Source: Saccharomycopsis fibuligera x Saccharomycopsis cf. fibuligera (lineage: Eukaryota > Ascomycota > Saccharomycetes > Ascoideales > Saccharomycopsidaceae). Taken from it: a stretch of DNA of 64,000 bases. The DNA is taken from contig CP012816.1 of NCBI GenBank assembly GCA_001936135.1, positions 2,663,501 through 2,727,500 of the forward strand, in the 5' to 3' direction. Position numbers and translations under genes: made by a program. The notes under the pieces are model-generated. The model had not been told where the DNA came from and did not search any database. It worked only from the letters and a program-made list of their open reading frames with translations. How positions within the stretch are numbered: position 1 is the stretch's first letter; each line of letters opens with the position of its first letter. Of this stretch, positions 1-10,279 are shown one piece after another.

Positions 1-2037
1 TACAAAAAGTCATCCGCGGGGGTTACTGAAAAAGATTTGCTTGAGTTCAAGTATGATCCTTCCAAAGAAACTGCTTTGAACAAAGACCTTTTCCATGAAA
101 ATGGCGAATTTCCTTCTAGTAGTGATGATTATCCTAGTACTGAAAGTGGTGAGGAAGAAGATGCCTATGATGACGATGATGATGATGACGACGATGAATT
201 CAAAGATGCAGTAAGTGGCTCACCAACTAAAGAAAAAGAATCCGTCTCGGAGAGTAAAAATTCTTCCAAGCTTTACCAGCCAGTCCAATTTAACAAAACA
301 GCGAAATCGAATAAAATTGAAAAAACAGAACTCGAAGGAACAACCGTTCTTGAAATTTCAGCTGAATTGCATTTCTTCAATCCAGAGGAAACCAGCTTTG
401 TGCTAAAAAATGACAATACTAACACCAAGATCATTGACGTTGGTAACTGGAAATACTATCTAGTAGTTGAGGATAAACTTACTAAAAACATATTATTATC
501 TTCTTTAATTGGTCAGGATATGAGTCCAACTTTCAACTATGACCACTTATGTTTTATCTACAATTACGTTGTCGGGGATGACGCCACTTCTTGGTTGCTT
601 AAATTTAAAGAGTTTGAAGTTCTTCATGAATTTCAAACTGGATTTATGCATGCTCTTTGGGAAACTTTGAACGAGACCAAATTTGGTAAGATTAAAGAAC
701 AGGATCAAGATTATATTGTAGATGCATTGAATGATTTAAAACTTGAAGATTACGAAGATGAAGTTCAAGAGATTGAAAAGTGCGAGGAAAATAATGAAGA
801 GGAGGAGGAAGATTATTCTGGGGATGAGGAGAATTATGACAAGTCCAAGACTTTACGTTCTGGAGTCAAAAAACAAGATCAGGAATATGATTCTGATGAT
901 GATGATGAAGCAGCTCATGGTGTTTTCAGATCTTCCAATGCTAAAAACAAAGCATTAGCAGTCTCTTCAACTGATGATAGATCCTATGTCGTTAGAGGTG
1001 ACAAAATCGGGGTTTTTAAACTCACTGAAGATCAAAAATCTATTAATTTCTATACCGCTATCGAAAACATAAAAAACCTAAAGGGTAAGTCATTTGATCC
1101 TGAAAAAGCTATGTTGCATGCCAAGGACACGTCTTTGATCATGCAGGATCCTAGCAGTAAGAGCAATTTATACCGTATGGACTTGAATAGAGGCCAAGTG
1201 GTGGAGGAATACAAAGTGGGTCAGTCTGACACCGAAATTAGCGTGGTGGAATTTAATCCGACCCAGAAATTCAGTCAAGCTACAAATGAAGAAACTTTCT
1301 TGGGTTTGTCGCAGAACGGCTTATTCAAGATTGATCCTAGATTAGCTGGTAACAACTTGGTAGAATCAGAATATAAAAAATATCTCTCCAAGACCAATTT
1401 TACCGCTATTGCTACCAATGCTCAAGGTAATATTGCTGTTGCTTCTAAAGATGGAGAAATCAAATTGTTTGACCGTCTTGGTATTAATGCTAAAACTAGA
1501 TTGCCAGGTTTGGGCGAAGAAATTAAAGGTCTTGACGTCTCCGCTGATGGTAGGTGGGTTTTGGCTACTTGTCAAACATATCTTTTGCTAGTTGAAGTGC
1601 AAATTAGAGAAGGTAAGAATGCCGGCACTACTGGATTCTTGAAATCTTTTCCAAAAGATGCGAAGCCAATCCCAAAGATTTTGCAACTTTTGCCTCAACA
1701 TGTTTCTATCATGAGACAACATACGAAGAAGCCACTCGATTTTACCGTTGCCCATTTCAATACTGGGTTTGATTTCAAGGAAACTTCGATTATTTCATCG
1801 TCCGGTCCATATGTCGTGCGCTGGTCGTTGAGAAAAATTTTGAAGGGTGATACAGAACCATATTTAATCAAGAAGTACGATGTAGAAGTCACTGCTGATA
1901 ATTTCATGTTTGGAACTGATAATAATGCAATTGTTACTACTAGTGATGATGTGGCACTCGTCAATAAAAAGAAATTCAAAAAGCCAACCAGAGTTACATT
2001 GGGCACTTCGAAAGACAATATTGTCAAAAAGTATTAA
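1..2037 (+). CDS. VID27: Vid27-family protein, 5' end outside window
   Basis: The reading frame is open from the first base, so the gene starts upstream; about 678 residues are visible to the TAA at 2035-2037. Yeast Vid27 is roughly 780 residues, so about 100 N-terminal residues are probably missing. Seen: an acidic Asp/Glu run near the start, a second acidic stretch around visible residues 250-300, then a C-terminal beta-propeller-like half with the family-typical segment LPGLGEEIKGLDVSADGRW near visible residue 500. Vid27 proteins are cytoplasmic and linked genetically to vacuole import and degradation of gluconeogenic enzymes, but their molecular role is not settled. No in-frame ATG start can be assigned here. 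The family call is by recognition of the C-terminal half and I am fairly sure of it. Confidence 0.85.
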   Translation, partial: YKKSSAGVTEKDLLEFKYDPSKETALNKDLFHENGEFPSSSDDYPSTESGEEEDAYDDDDDDDDDEFKDAVSGSPTKEKESVSESKNSSKLYQPVQFNKTAKSNKIEKTELEGTTVLEISAELHFFNPEETSFVLKNDNTNTKIIDVGNWKYYLVVEDKLTKNILLSSLIGQDMSPTFNYDHLCFIYNYVVGDDATSWLLKFKEFEVLHEFQTGFMHALWETLNETKFGKIKEQDQDYIVDALNDLKLEDYEDEVQEIEKCEENNEEEEEDYSGDEENYDKSKTLRSGVKKQDQEYDSDDDDEAAHGVFRSSNAKNKALAVSSTDDRSYVVRGDKIGVFKLTEDQKSINFYTAIENIKNLKGKSFDPEKAMLHAKDTSLIMQDPSSKSNLYRMDLNRGQVVEEYKVGQSDTEISVVEFNPTQKFSQATNEETFLGLSQNGLFKIDPRLAGNNLVESEYKKYLSKTNFTAIATNAQGNIAVASKDGEIKLFDRLGINAKTRLPGLGEEIKGLDVSADGRWVLATCQTYLLLVEVQIREGKNAGTTGFLKSFPKDAKPIPKILQLLPQHVSIMRQHTKKPLDFTVAHFNTGFDFKETSIISSSGPYVVRWSLRKILKGDTEPYLIKKYDVEVTADNFMFGTDNNAIVTTSDDVALVNKKKFKKPTRVTLGTSKDNIVKKY

Positions 2038-2262
2038 TTGAGTGTGCTTACTAATTGTGTTGCGTTTTGTTCTTGTTCTTTTTCTATTAGTTTATTTTAT
2101 TTCTGTTGCGTTTGGTTATTCCCTACACTGTTCTATTGTTTTTGTTTTTTAGTCTATGATTTTTCTGTTTTTTCACTTACTTGATTATATCCATTTACTT
2201 TGATTAATTTTCATCATGTTACCTCTTTCTTTCTTTTTTTTCTTAATAGGTTAATTATTCCC

Positions 2263-2577
2263 ATGTTTCTTTTCGTTTCTCAATTTTCCTTTTATTTTTT
2301 ACTTTTACTCAGGCTTGTGGTGGCTCTTTTTATTTTGCATTTTTTTTCTACATTTATTATCTCTTTTATATCGTTATTTACTGTGCTTGCCTATTATCTA
2401 GTCAGCCGGCTACTACGACTTAGAAAGCTGCTTTGCAAAAAAATTCCACATGTCTTTTTTAGAGAAAATTCAAATTCTGTACTAAGATCTGATGAAAGCT
2501 TGGACGCTATTAGTATATTAGCTGGGATGTATAAAAAAGGAGACAAAGTAGTTCGGCGACTATACCATACCATTTAG
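2263..2577 (+). CDS. possible small membrane protein, 104 aa
   Basis: This is an ATG-to-TAG frame of 104 codons just downstream of VID27. The first 55 residues are almost entirely Phe, Leu, Ile and Val and could form one or two membrane segments. The last 45 are hydrophilic and basic, ending in KKGDKVVRRLYHTI. The strand here is very T-rich, which by itself yields Phe/Leu-rich frames, so the hydrophobic half could be an accident. The more balanced C-terminal half is the only argument for a real gene. I do not recognise it. It could instead be part of the VID27 3' region. Confidence 0.25.
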   Translation: MFLFVSQFSFYFLLLLRLVVALFILHFFSTFIISFISLFTVLAYYLVSRLLRLRKLLCKKIPHVFFRENSNSVLRSDESLDAISILAGMYKKGDKVVRRLYHTI

Positions 2578-4253
2578 TTATGTTTGTTTGTTTTTTCTCG
2601 CTATATACATATACCAATACAAATAAACTTCCAGTTTATAATACATGCGCCATATTAACCCACAAAGTATTTTTTAAATATAGCAAATATAAAGCATTGT
2701 AAATTTCTGTTATTCACTCGCTAGCCATGTTCAGATATTTCCGGTATCTTGACATGTATGCCAGCTGTGTTTGGGGAACCCACTGTTGCAAAGATAGAAA
2801 CACCAGAGCAACTGCCTATTATTGTAATTTTCTAAATGGATAGTAAGCTGAGCATTGATTGGCGATCGATGGCAAGTGCGCTTGAAAGCAAATTCTAAAG
2901 GAAGACTTAATAAATTGGTTGCTCTGTTTAAGCAAAATCAAACTAGAAAAACACTAACTTGTTCACATCGAGTAGTTGTTCTCTATGAAAAGTTACATGT
3001 TTATGAGAAGGTGAAAAGTACAAAATTGTTAAGTTATTGAGTTGTTCAATTTTGAATACATCTGTTTGAAAAAAGTTTAACCCTTCTTCACAATGCCTAG
3101 TCATTTGAACAAGAGAGATTAAGAAATTTATAAGGTGAAGATGGTGCACCGAGATTTGAGATTGAATAAATAATTTCAAGGTAATGGTAGTTTTACATGC
3201 AATTTTGAAGGAAGTAGTTTGAGGAATATAAATATTGTGCCAATATTATAATAAAAGAGTAACTTGTTTGAAAAAGAAATGACATTCATGCTTGAGTTTG
3301 CACTACTTTTACAATTATTACTGAATCTCGCCCCTGAAAATATGCACTTTATTGACGCATGAAAGTGCAAAAAATGATGTCTCCGAGTTATTTGTGAAGC
3401 CTAACAGTGTCATTATGTTTTTAATCCTTCTGTATTATAGCCGCAAGCTGAAGTTGTATTTTGAGCTATTCAATTCAAACCCTTAGCCAAATATCTAAAT
3501 TGATTACCACTGTATATATATGTGCTACCCTCTGCTAAATTACTCAAGGAATCCACTAAGCCAAGAAAAAGGGTAGCTTGGGCTTACTGAATATCAATAG
3601 TTGGCCTTATGTCATAATCGCGGCATGGAGAAATAATAATGTTGTTTATTTTCTCAGAGTTATACCCATCATTTGAAAAGATGGACTGTAACTGCAACAC
3701 ATACTCAATAAGAAAACTACTTGGTAGCACTCTGCTATCCCGATGATCAATGATACATATCTGACTTTCCTACCAGCATTTACCTATCACAGCACTGCCC
3801 AAGGCTGTACATCTCTATGAAACAGGTCACATTGCTTATTCATAGTTGTAAGAAACACTATGAGGGATTTCCAATGAAGTTACCAATAAAAAATAATGAC
3901 ATTATTGCTGACAAACGCTATTGGCGAATCAAAAATCTTGCTGGTTGAAGCTCAGTGTAGTGCTTGTACGTCATTTATATTTCGATATGGTTGGGTTCCC
4001 CGCAAATCAGAGCATAGGCGTTTCTGTTCCCCTTTTTTTTTCATTTTTTGTATAAAACTGATCAGTATGTTGCCCCATGTGTACGTAATAAAACTAGTGT
4101 GACTTTCAGTTTAGTCTTTCAAAAGCATATGGACAGCTTCTCGTCTATTTACTAAAGCAGAACCACGTACGCTATGCCTGTAATATAACACACAGCTTCC
4201 TAATATACTGAATGGTGTTGAACTCGAAAAAAGAAGTAAAGATAACTATAGCC
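2578..4253. other. intergenic region with repeat fragment
   Basis: This is AT-rich sequence without a credible gene; short frames here lack plausible composition and splice signals. At about 3725-3830 it holds one copy of a dispersed repeat whose second copy lies at about 9795-9900, listed separately. No RNA gene is recognised. Confidence 0.6.
3725..3830 (+). repeat. dispersed repeat copy A (LTR-fragment-like)
   Basis: About 100 bp align by eye with 9795-9900. The best-conserved core reads CAGCATTT(A/G)CCTA(T/C)CACAG in both copies and is followed by a conserved ATCTCTA. Similarity fades on both sides. It probably derives from a mobile element, but no element ends or coding parts are visible. 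Confidence 0.5.
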
Positions 4254-4682
4254 TCATTTAAAACCAAAGGTCTTTCTTAACTCGTCCGCGAACAACACTC
4301 TAAAAGCCTTGAACTTCTGTAATCGTGTTGGATGATCTGAAAAAAGACAAAGTTAGTACAATGAAAGACTAACAAAATTAAACAAGTATTCGTAATGACT
4401 TTAATTCGATAAGTCAAAGTAAATCAACGAGTAAACCAACGAGTAAACCAACGAGTAAACCAACGAGTGAATCGAATTACTCAAATTATTGGCAGCAAGT
4501 CAGATATACATACACATTGCATAGTTTGTCGTCTTTATTGTATTCATTTTGGGCTTATGCTGGTGATAGGGAATATTATTGACCTTGCAGTAGACTTTCC
4601 TCACCATGTTGTGGAACATCTTGCTTTCCATGAGGATGCGATAGAGAAGCTCTTCGAGATTTCTGGGTGGTGGGCCAGGCAT
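4254..4682 (-). CDS. spliced small protein, 83 aa, unrecognised
   Basis: Two exons: 4682-4514 (169 nt) and 4336-4254 (83 nt), joined across a 177-nt intron (4513-4337). The 5' splice site is GTATGT at 4513-4508. A perfect TACTAAC lies close to a pyrimidine-rich TTTTTTCAG acceptor ending at 4337. The junction splits a Tyr codon (T|AT), keeps the frame and gives an 83-residue basic protein. It begins MPGPPPRNLEELLYRIL and ends with a stretch containing HPTRLQKFKAFRVLF and a basic tail ending FGFK. Neither exon alone looks like a gene; together they give a compact, well-composed product. Size, charge and the absence of a membrane segment would fit a small mitochondrial or RNA-associated protein, but that is a guess. 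The intron contains a 12-bp tandem repeat (4425-4472). I do not recognise the family. Confidence 0.65.
4425..4472. repeat. 12-bp tandem repeat, four copies, within an intron
   Basis: Unit CAACGAGTAAAC is repeated at 4425, 4437, 4449 and 4461; the last copy ends in TGAAT instead of TAAAC. It lies within the intron of the small spliced gene at 4254-4682, so length variation would not affect coding. Confidence 0.9.
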
Positions 4683-5514
4683 CTTTGATTTTTTGGTATA
4701 CAGTAAAGTGTTCTGATCCTAATAGTATTTGATGGTTCAGTTCAATTCAAGAATGTCCTACTGGAACTGGTTGTTGCTAATAATATCAAGCTGATTAGGT
4801 TGATCAAATGGCATGTTGGGGGCAACAATAGCCGCTGATTCTTTTGGCTTTGCGGCACTCAAGGGAAATTTAACGAATGAGGTGGTGCTCCGAGTGCGCA
4901 AAGTAAATATGGTGATGCTGTTAACCAGACAATTTTTTGATTCAAAGAAGCTCTCAGTTCACGTTTTCTATGGAAAAATGGTCATGCCTGATATCCCATG
5001 CTGTAATGATAATTTTGAGCTCTAAAATCTTGTCAGCGTGCGGCTGCTGTGTTCTTGGGGGGCAGTTGCATTTGTGCGAACATTCTGAATTTGGCTTTTG
5101 TTCTCCACGGAGAAACGCGACTTTATTTTTATTTTTTTTTCTTTTTTTTATGCGTTTTTTCTGTCTGGTCCTCATCGTCATCTTTCCTGTCAACTCTCCA
5201 GTGCTAAATTGTCGACTCACTCTCATTTGAAGTCTCCGGCCAAAGCTTAAAGCTCTTCCTGTTGCTATTCTACAGTGGTTTCTCAGAGCTTTTCCTGTTC
5301 TAACTTTCCCTCACGTTTGCATTTCCCTTAATTGCATAACATTCATTCATTATTTATTTATTTATTCATTTTTCACAATCTTTTTCTTTTGCATCTTTTC
5401 CCTGTGCCGCAAATTCAACCAGAAAATTTTTATAAATTAAAGCCCATTGCTAGTGCTTTATCCTCTCAGATTAAACAAGTTTTGCGTATTTCAAGTCAAA
5501 TAATAAAACAAGAC
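4683..5514. other. intergenic, divergent promoter region
   Basis: This separates the minus-strand small spliced gene from the plus-strand peroxiredoxin-like gene. Pyrimidine-rich tracts at about 5120-5400 lead up to the ATG at 5515. Short frames in 4800-5230 are not supported as genes. Confidence 0.5.
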
Positions 5515-6357
5515 ATGATTGAGTCCGCTAACAAAAAAAGATCATTTGTGATGGCCTCAGATCCAGACCTTTACAGTTGTACAACTGCTGCGGCACCGCT
5601 CTCACTCTACGAGCAGTACGTGATAGTCGATTCTCCTGCAAAGCCAGAGCCAAAATTGAAACGAAGTTCTGTTCTGTTCTCCATGAAGAAAAAAAAGAAT
5701 AACCTTTACGCTTCCAAGCCAGAGTTAATAAAAAACTACGAAGCACAGTCATGCAACAGTGCCGGTAGCAGTGAACATCAGCATTTGCAACAAGAGCATT
5801 TAGACAAAACCTTGTCTCAATTGTTCAAGTTCTTCGTTGACAATAAACATAGTTTTGATATGGAGCTTCTCCCTGAGCGCTCCGGTGAACGGTATTCCCA
5901 GCTAATTCACTTGGATCAAGAATTCATCATCTCAGAAAATCACAACAAATACAATTGTTTCAATGGGCCTATACTATTAATATTTTTCGGTGCAATGAAT
6001 CAGTCGCACTTGCAAGTTATTGAAAATTGCCATGAAGAACTTTATAAAAAATACTCTGTGCAAATCATTGGTATCTCGGCCAACGTCAAGTCCAATTATT
6101 ACAATTTCCCCATCTTGAGCGATGACAAGGCAACCTTTGCCAAATTTTTCCAAGTATTGGATCCTCTAGGAGGAGCAATATATCCTCTTGACAAGATGTT
6201 CTTGATCGATGCTAAAGGATGTACGCGAGCAGAATTCAACATGAAGAGTAGTTTTTGCCAGTACAACAAAAATGGTATGTACAAGTACTTGGGAAATGAA
6301 GAAATTATTGTCAATTTAGTTGAGTGTTTGGAATATTTGAAGAGCGAGCAGCTTTGA
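5515..6357 (+). CDS. AhpC/TSA (peroxiredoxin-fold) protein lacking the peroxidatic Cys
   Basis: 280 residues from the ATG at 5515. The frame extends upstream only through non-ATG codons in a pyrimidine-rich leader. A second ATG at 5551 is an alternative start. Residues 1-135 are variable and basic/Ser-rich. From about residue 145 the protein follows the thioredoxin-fold order of peroxiredoxins: a strand (GPILLIFFGAMNQSH), a helix, a strand (VQIIGISA), the NFPILSDDKATFAKFFQVL segment (compare FPLLSD in 2-Cys enzymes) and a terminal strand (KMFLIDAKG). The loop that carries the Thr-x-x-Cys active site in active peroxiredoxins here reads AMNQSH, with no Cys. It is therefore probably not a peroxidase and may be a structural or regulatory derivative. 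Cellular location is unknown. Family placement is moderately sure and function unassigned. Confidence 0.7.
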   Translation: MIESANKKRSFVMASDPDLYSCTTAAAPLSLYEQYVIVDSPAKPEPKLKRSSVLFSMKKKKNNLYASKPELIKNYEAQSCNSAGSSEHQHLQQEHLDKTLSQLFKFFVDNKHSFDMELLPERSGERYSQLIHLDQEFIISENHNKYNCFNGPILLIFFGAMNQSHLQVIENCHEELYKKYSVQIIGISANVKSNYYNFPILSDDKATFAKFFQVLDPLGGAIYPLDKMFLIDAKGCTRAEFNMKSSFCQYNKNGMYKYLGNEEIIVNLVECLEYLKSEQL

Positions 6358-6786
6358 AAGTAACTGAAGCTGTTTTCTCAAGATGGCGGTTAACACCCTG
6401 TTTTATTTTGGTTGTCAGTTAGTTTGTGCTGGTCACAACGAGTCTTCTATTATGCTTTAGTTTCTTAAAAGATAGCGTCTGTTTGATCCTCTCTTTTCTC
6501 TTTTGTCAAATATACTTTAGATAGAGCATTTGTGTGCGTTTTCAATTTTCATATACCTATTAGGTGCCAGTAAACTCACACAATCAAGTGTTGTGAAATG
6601 CGTAAGATATAGCGTACATATCATAGCTCGCCTACACATGTTGGAGCGTAGAACGTGACTTTTTAAAACAGAAAACAAATAAGATATAAATTTTGATTGA
6701 CTATAGGTACAAAAAAGAATATAAAATGACTGACCAAGGACGCATGAAAAGACAAGAAAAAAAAACTCTAAAATAAACAACAATTT

Positions 6787-8460
6787 TTAAAAATTATACC
6801 CATTCAAATCAGTAGCTCCTGCCCCGCTGCCAACCATTGGTGTTGTAGAATTATCCAACGACGGAGCTTCCACTTCTTCTACTGACCCCCTTTCAGAGCC
6901 TAAACTTCCTGAGTGTTGTTGCTGCTGCTGTGCATTGAAAGAAGGGCGATGTTGTTGCTGAAAAGGTTGTTGATTGTGACTTGCTTGAGTTTGTTGCGGA
7001 AGATGAGGAAGATGCTGATGTGCTTGCTGCTGTTGCAATTGTGGTGGTGGTTGGGACTGTGTCGCTTGCTGTGAAGTTTGAGCTTTGGTTGGCTGCTGTT
7101 GCTGCTGTTGCTGCTGCTGAGAACCTTGTGGGTAATACAGCTGGTTCAAATATGCACTACTCAAGTCTTTTTCGCTCAATACTGTCAAATTTTCTGGATT
7201 ATCTTGCTTGATCAGCACATTTGCATTGTCAGTGCTGCTGTTACTATTGTCTGCATTGATGTTGCTGCCGTCCTCCGTGCCAATGTTTGGTGGTTGAGTG
7301 CTGAGGGTCTGATTCGTTAACGAATTCAACGTATTAGAAGTACTATGAGCATTTGGATTGTTGTTAAATTGTTGCAAATAGGAGTTATATTTTGACTGTG
7401 TAGCGCTTATGTCCTTTGGACTAGCCAAGTGATCACTTCTGGGGTTAAAATTACTACTAGTATTATTACTATTATTACTGTTATTATTATTGTTATTGTT
7501 GTTGTTATTGTTATTGTTATTGTTATTGTTATTGTTGTTCTTGTGGTTGTTGTTGTTGTTGTTGTTGTTAGCTATGGTAGCATTGTTCATCTCACTTTGA
7601 GACGATGATGAGGCTAACAATCCATGGCTGCTGTGATGTTGATTTAAAATTTGCTGTTGGTGCGGTTGTTGTGATGCAGCTGGTGGCTGGCTACTATCTC
7701 CCACTGATACTGATGCCTCAGTGGCCGATGCTGCTGAAGTAGAGCCATTTGGCGCACCCCCTAATTCGGAGTAAAAAGACTGATTATAGTTATTGTTGTT
7801 ATTGGCACCTGGGGAAGAAGACGTAGTGGAGCCATTGCCGATCGAAGTTGAAGGATTCCCAATGCCACCAAGACCACTGTTACTATGCATCATTGAACTA
7901 GTGCTGTGCCTCTTTGGCTTTTCTTCGTCCCGGGGAACGATATCGATCAAGAAATCAAACATATCGGATTTCTGCAAAGCAGCACTAATGTCTGATTTTT
8001 GCAACGTTCTTCTCTTATTTTCTTCGGCATGAATCCAAGCCCTCATGGTAAGCTCGGTAATGAAAATATCGCAACCTTTGGCAAACAAGATTGGGGCCTC
8101 CGCGCTGATCATCCTGACTGCTTCATCGGTTTTCATCACTTTTTTGATTCTCGCTAGCGGAAGCTGGTGATTTTTGAAATCATGGTCTTCGCGCTCAATC
8201 ATATTTATTGTCTCTTGCCAATACTGCATCATCATTCTTTTGTATTGGCCGGTAAGCCCCTGAGCCACATTGGCGAAAGCACCGCTATTGTCTTCGGGCT
8301 CTTCGTCCTGTGGCTGGAGCTCGTCTTGTGGGACTTGGTCCTGCTGTTGAAGGTCATCTTGGACCGGTTGCTGCTGTTGCAGCTGCACATAGAGCTCATG
8401 ATCGGCCAAATAGGAAGGATCGTAGTCGTACTGCTGGCCAATGGGGTTGTCGTTATTCAT
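6787..8460 (-). CDS. HAP5: CCAAT-binding factor subunit Hap5
   Basis: 557 residues, ATG at 8460. Hap5 is the NF-YC-type subunit of the heterotrimeric HAP complex that binds CCAAT boxes in the nucleus and activates respiratory and iron-responsive genes. Seen: a Gln-rich N terminus, then the histone fold at about residues 75-178 with [38 protein letters not shown] and LIDIVPRDE, all typical of NF-YC. The C-terminal 380 residues are low-complexity: a long poly-Asn tract around residues 290-335 and poly-Gln tracts after residue 450. S. cerevisiae Hap5 is about half this length, so most of the extra length is this tail. The repeats are trinucleotide runs (GTT/TTG and CTG on the plus strand) and probably vary in length between strains. 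Confidence 0.95.
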   Translation of the reverse strand: MNNDNPIGQQYDYDPSYLADHELYVQLQQQQPVQDDLQQQDQVPQDELQPQDEEPEDNSGAFANVAQGLTGQYKRMMMQYWQETINMIEREDHDFKNHQLPLARIKKVMKTDEAVRMISAEAPILFAKGCDIFITELTMRAWIHAEENKRRTLQKSDISAALQKSDMFDFLIDIVPRDEEKPKRHSTSSMMHSNSGLGGIGNPSTSIGNGSTTSSSPGANNNNNYNQSFYSELGGAPNGSTSAASATEASVSVGDSSQPPAASQQPHQQQILNQHHSSHGLLASSSSQSEMNNATIANNNNNNNNHKNNNNNNNNNNNNNNNNNNNNSNNSNNTSSNFNPRSDHLASPKDISATQSKYNSYLQQFNNNPNAHSTSNTLNSLTNQTLSTQPPNIGTEDGSNINADNSNSSTDNANVLIKQDNPENLTVLSEKDLSSAYLNQLYYPQGSQQQQQQQQQPTKAQTSQQATQSQPPPQLQQQQAHQHLPHLPQQTQASHNQQPFQQQHRPSFNAQQQQQHSGSLGSERGSVEEVEAPSLDNSTTPMVGSGAGATDLNGYNF

Positions 8461-9001
8461 GACAGGTGGAGTAAGTGTATGTGTAGATTGGAGAGATAAT
8501 ATGCGCTAGCAGTGGTGAATATCAGTGACACGGTAGATGTTGAAAAGTATGTGTGTAGCGAGCTCTTGATGTCATTGGCCAGGAAAGAGCCAGAAGAAAG
8601 CGAAGGGAAAAATAAAAAAATAAAAATAAAAAAAGATTTGACGAATGGGAGGAAGATCTCGACGTCCGCGTTAGTGAAACTGTCTCAGCGCAATTCTCTC
8701 ATGTGACTAGTCACGCTCTTCCTTGGTTATGATGCCTTGGTCCCCAAAGCATCGCTTCTGTTCTATCTTGATCGATTCAAGCGATACAGGCGTGCTGTAC
8801 TATTATAACCTCACTGCCCTCACGGCTTGTATCAGCTCGTTGCTCGTCCCCACCACCACTCAGTTCTTTCAGCAGCAACTTCGACACAGACACTCTCCAA
8901 AGCAGGCGTTTAGCCCACTGCCGGCATTTTCACTTGAAGCCATTGTTTTTGCTCCTTGCCCTTGCCCTTATCCTTGCTCTAGCTGTTGCATCCCTCCCAC
9001 T

Positions 9002-9508
9002 ATGAGTGACCGAGCATTCCGCTCTTTCGAAGATACTTTAGCCGCTTCCAGTGGCACGCCATCACAGAACGCTGCTGGGCCGCGTTTTAAGCAGCAGACA
9101 TTTGATGAGATATACGGAGAGCCAGAGAACTTTCTCGAAGTAGAGGTTGTCAACGCTCAGACCCATGGCTATGGTAACAATATGTTCACTGACTACGAAA
9201 TCGTATGCCGAACCAACATCCCAGCATTCAAGAAAAAATACTCTAAAGTCAGACGACGCTACTCCGACTTCGAAAGTTTCCGGCTTGCGTTGCAAAACGA
9301 GTCTTCCAGAGTAGTGATTCCCCCGCTCCCGGGAAAGATTTATTTGGCCAAGAATAGATTTGATGATATGAATATAGAAGAAAGAAGAGAAGGTTTGGAA
9401 AAGTTCCTATCTGTTGTTGCCGGCCATCCGTTGCTTCAAACTTCAAACTCCAAGTTGTTGACCAGTTTTATACAAGACCCGGTTTGGGATAAGCACAGAT
9501 GGATTTGA
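9002..9508 (+). CDS. SNX3: sorting nexin Snx3 (PX domain)
   Basis: 168 residues from the ATG at 9002. The frame is open further upstream, but there it encodes Cys/Pro-rich filler unlike the family, and yeast Snx3 is 162 residues. The PX domain spans about residues 40-155: [23 protein letters not shown], the phosphoinositide-binding RRYSDFE and PPLPGK motifs, and RREGLEKFL. Snx3 binds PI3P on endosomes and returns cargo such as Golgi and iron-transport membrane proteins together with retromer. It lies between HAP5 (divergent) and ATP1 (same strand). Confidence 0.93.
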   Translation: MSDRAFRSFEDTLAASSGTPSQNAAGPRFKQQTFDEIYGEPENFLEVEVVNAQTHGYGNNMFTDYEIVCRTNIPAFKKKYSKVRRRYSDFESFRLALQNESSRVVIPPLPGKIYLAKNRFDDMNIEERREGLEKFLSVVAGHPLLQTSNSKLLTSFIQDPVWDKHRWI

Positions 9509-10279
9509 AGAGTTTTCGAGGCTTCTCTAGCGCTATCGCTTCCGATTTCTCTCTTGTTGTGTTTTCTTCGGTTCGTATTGTTCTTTGTTATACAGATCAT
9601 TGCTGCATTGGGTTTCTTGAAAATTGGATTTTGTTGAGTTTTCTGTATTGTTCTGTTTTTATTTTATTCTCTTTTGATTTATGCTTCTAATGTTACGCTA
9701 ATATTGTTCATGCCACAAATGTAGACGTTCTGCTATATTTTTCCGTCAGTAGAAAACATCAACTATAACTGATAGATAATCAAAAAACCGCTTACCGAAG
9801 CAAGCACGCTATCCACCCCAATGTGCAATTATATATATTTGGATCTTCTGCCAGCATTTGCCTACCACAGCACTACTCAAGTGTTGCTTATCTCTAAAAA
9901 AACAGCCCCAGTTGTGCCAGTCAAGTCTATTTATGTTAAGCGCTCACTAGATGCAGATCTTCATATGCGATTACCTAATCCAATACTAATCGGCGAAGGA
10001 AAGCCCATGTGACAAGTTCTTGACTACATATCGTGGCACATAACCAGGTGTGTGTTGTTTTGTGTCCGGGTATCCACCATCCTTTCGGCCAATTGTATCG
10101 AGCGCATTCTGAGGAGCCGGGGCACACAACGCAACACTGGAGTTTCCCACCGCCTAAGTTTTTTTTTCATCTTTTATATAACTAACAGTCTAGCTACTTT
10201 TCTTCCGCTGTTCTCCCCCCTCCCTCCTAATCCATCTTTATAGATTTCTCCAAATCTTAATATTCAGTAAAAATCAAAG
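9509..10279. other. intergenic region upstream of ATP1
   Basis: Holds the SNX3 3' region, one dispersed repeat copy (about 9795-9900) and the ATP1 promoter with pyrimidine-rich leader (about 10155-10250). No gene is supported. Confidence 0.55.
9795..9900 (+). repeat. dispersed repeat copy B
   Basis: Partner of the copy at 3725-3830, in the same orientation, with the same CAGCATTT...CACAGCACT core. It sits in the SNX3-ATP1 intergenic region. Confidence 0.5.
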
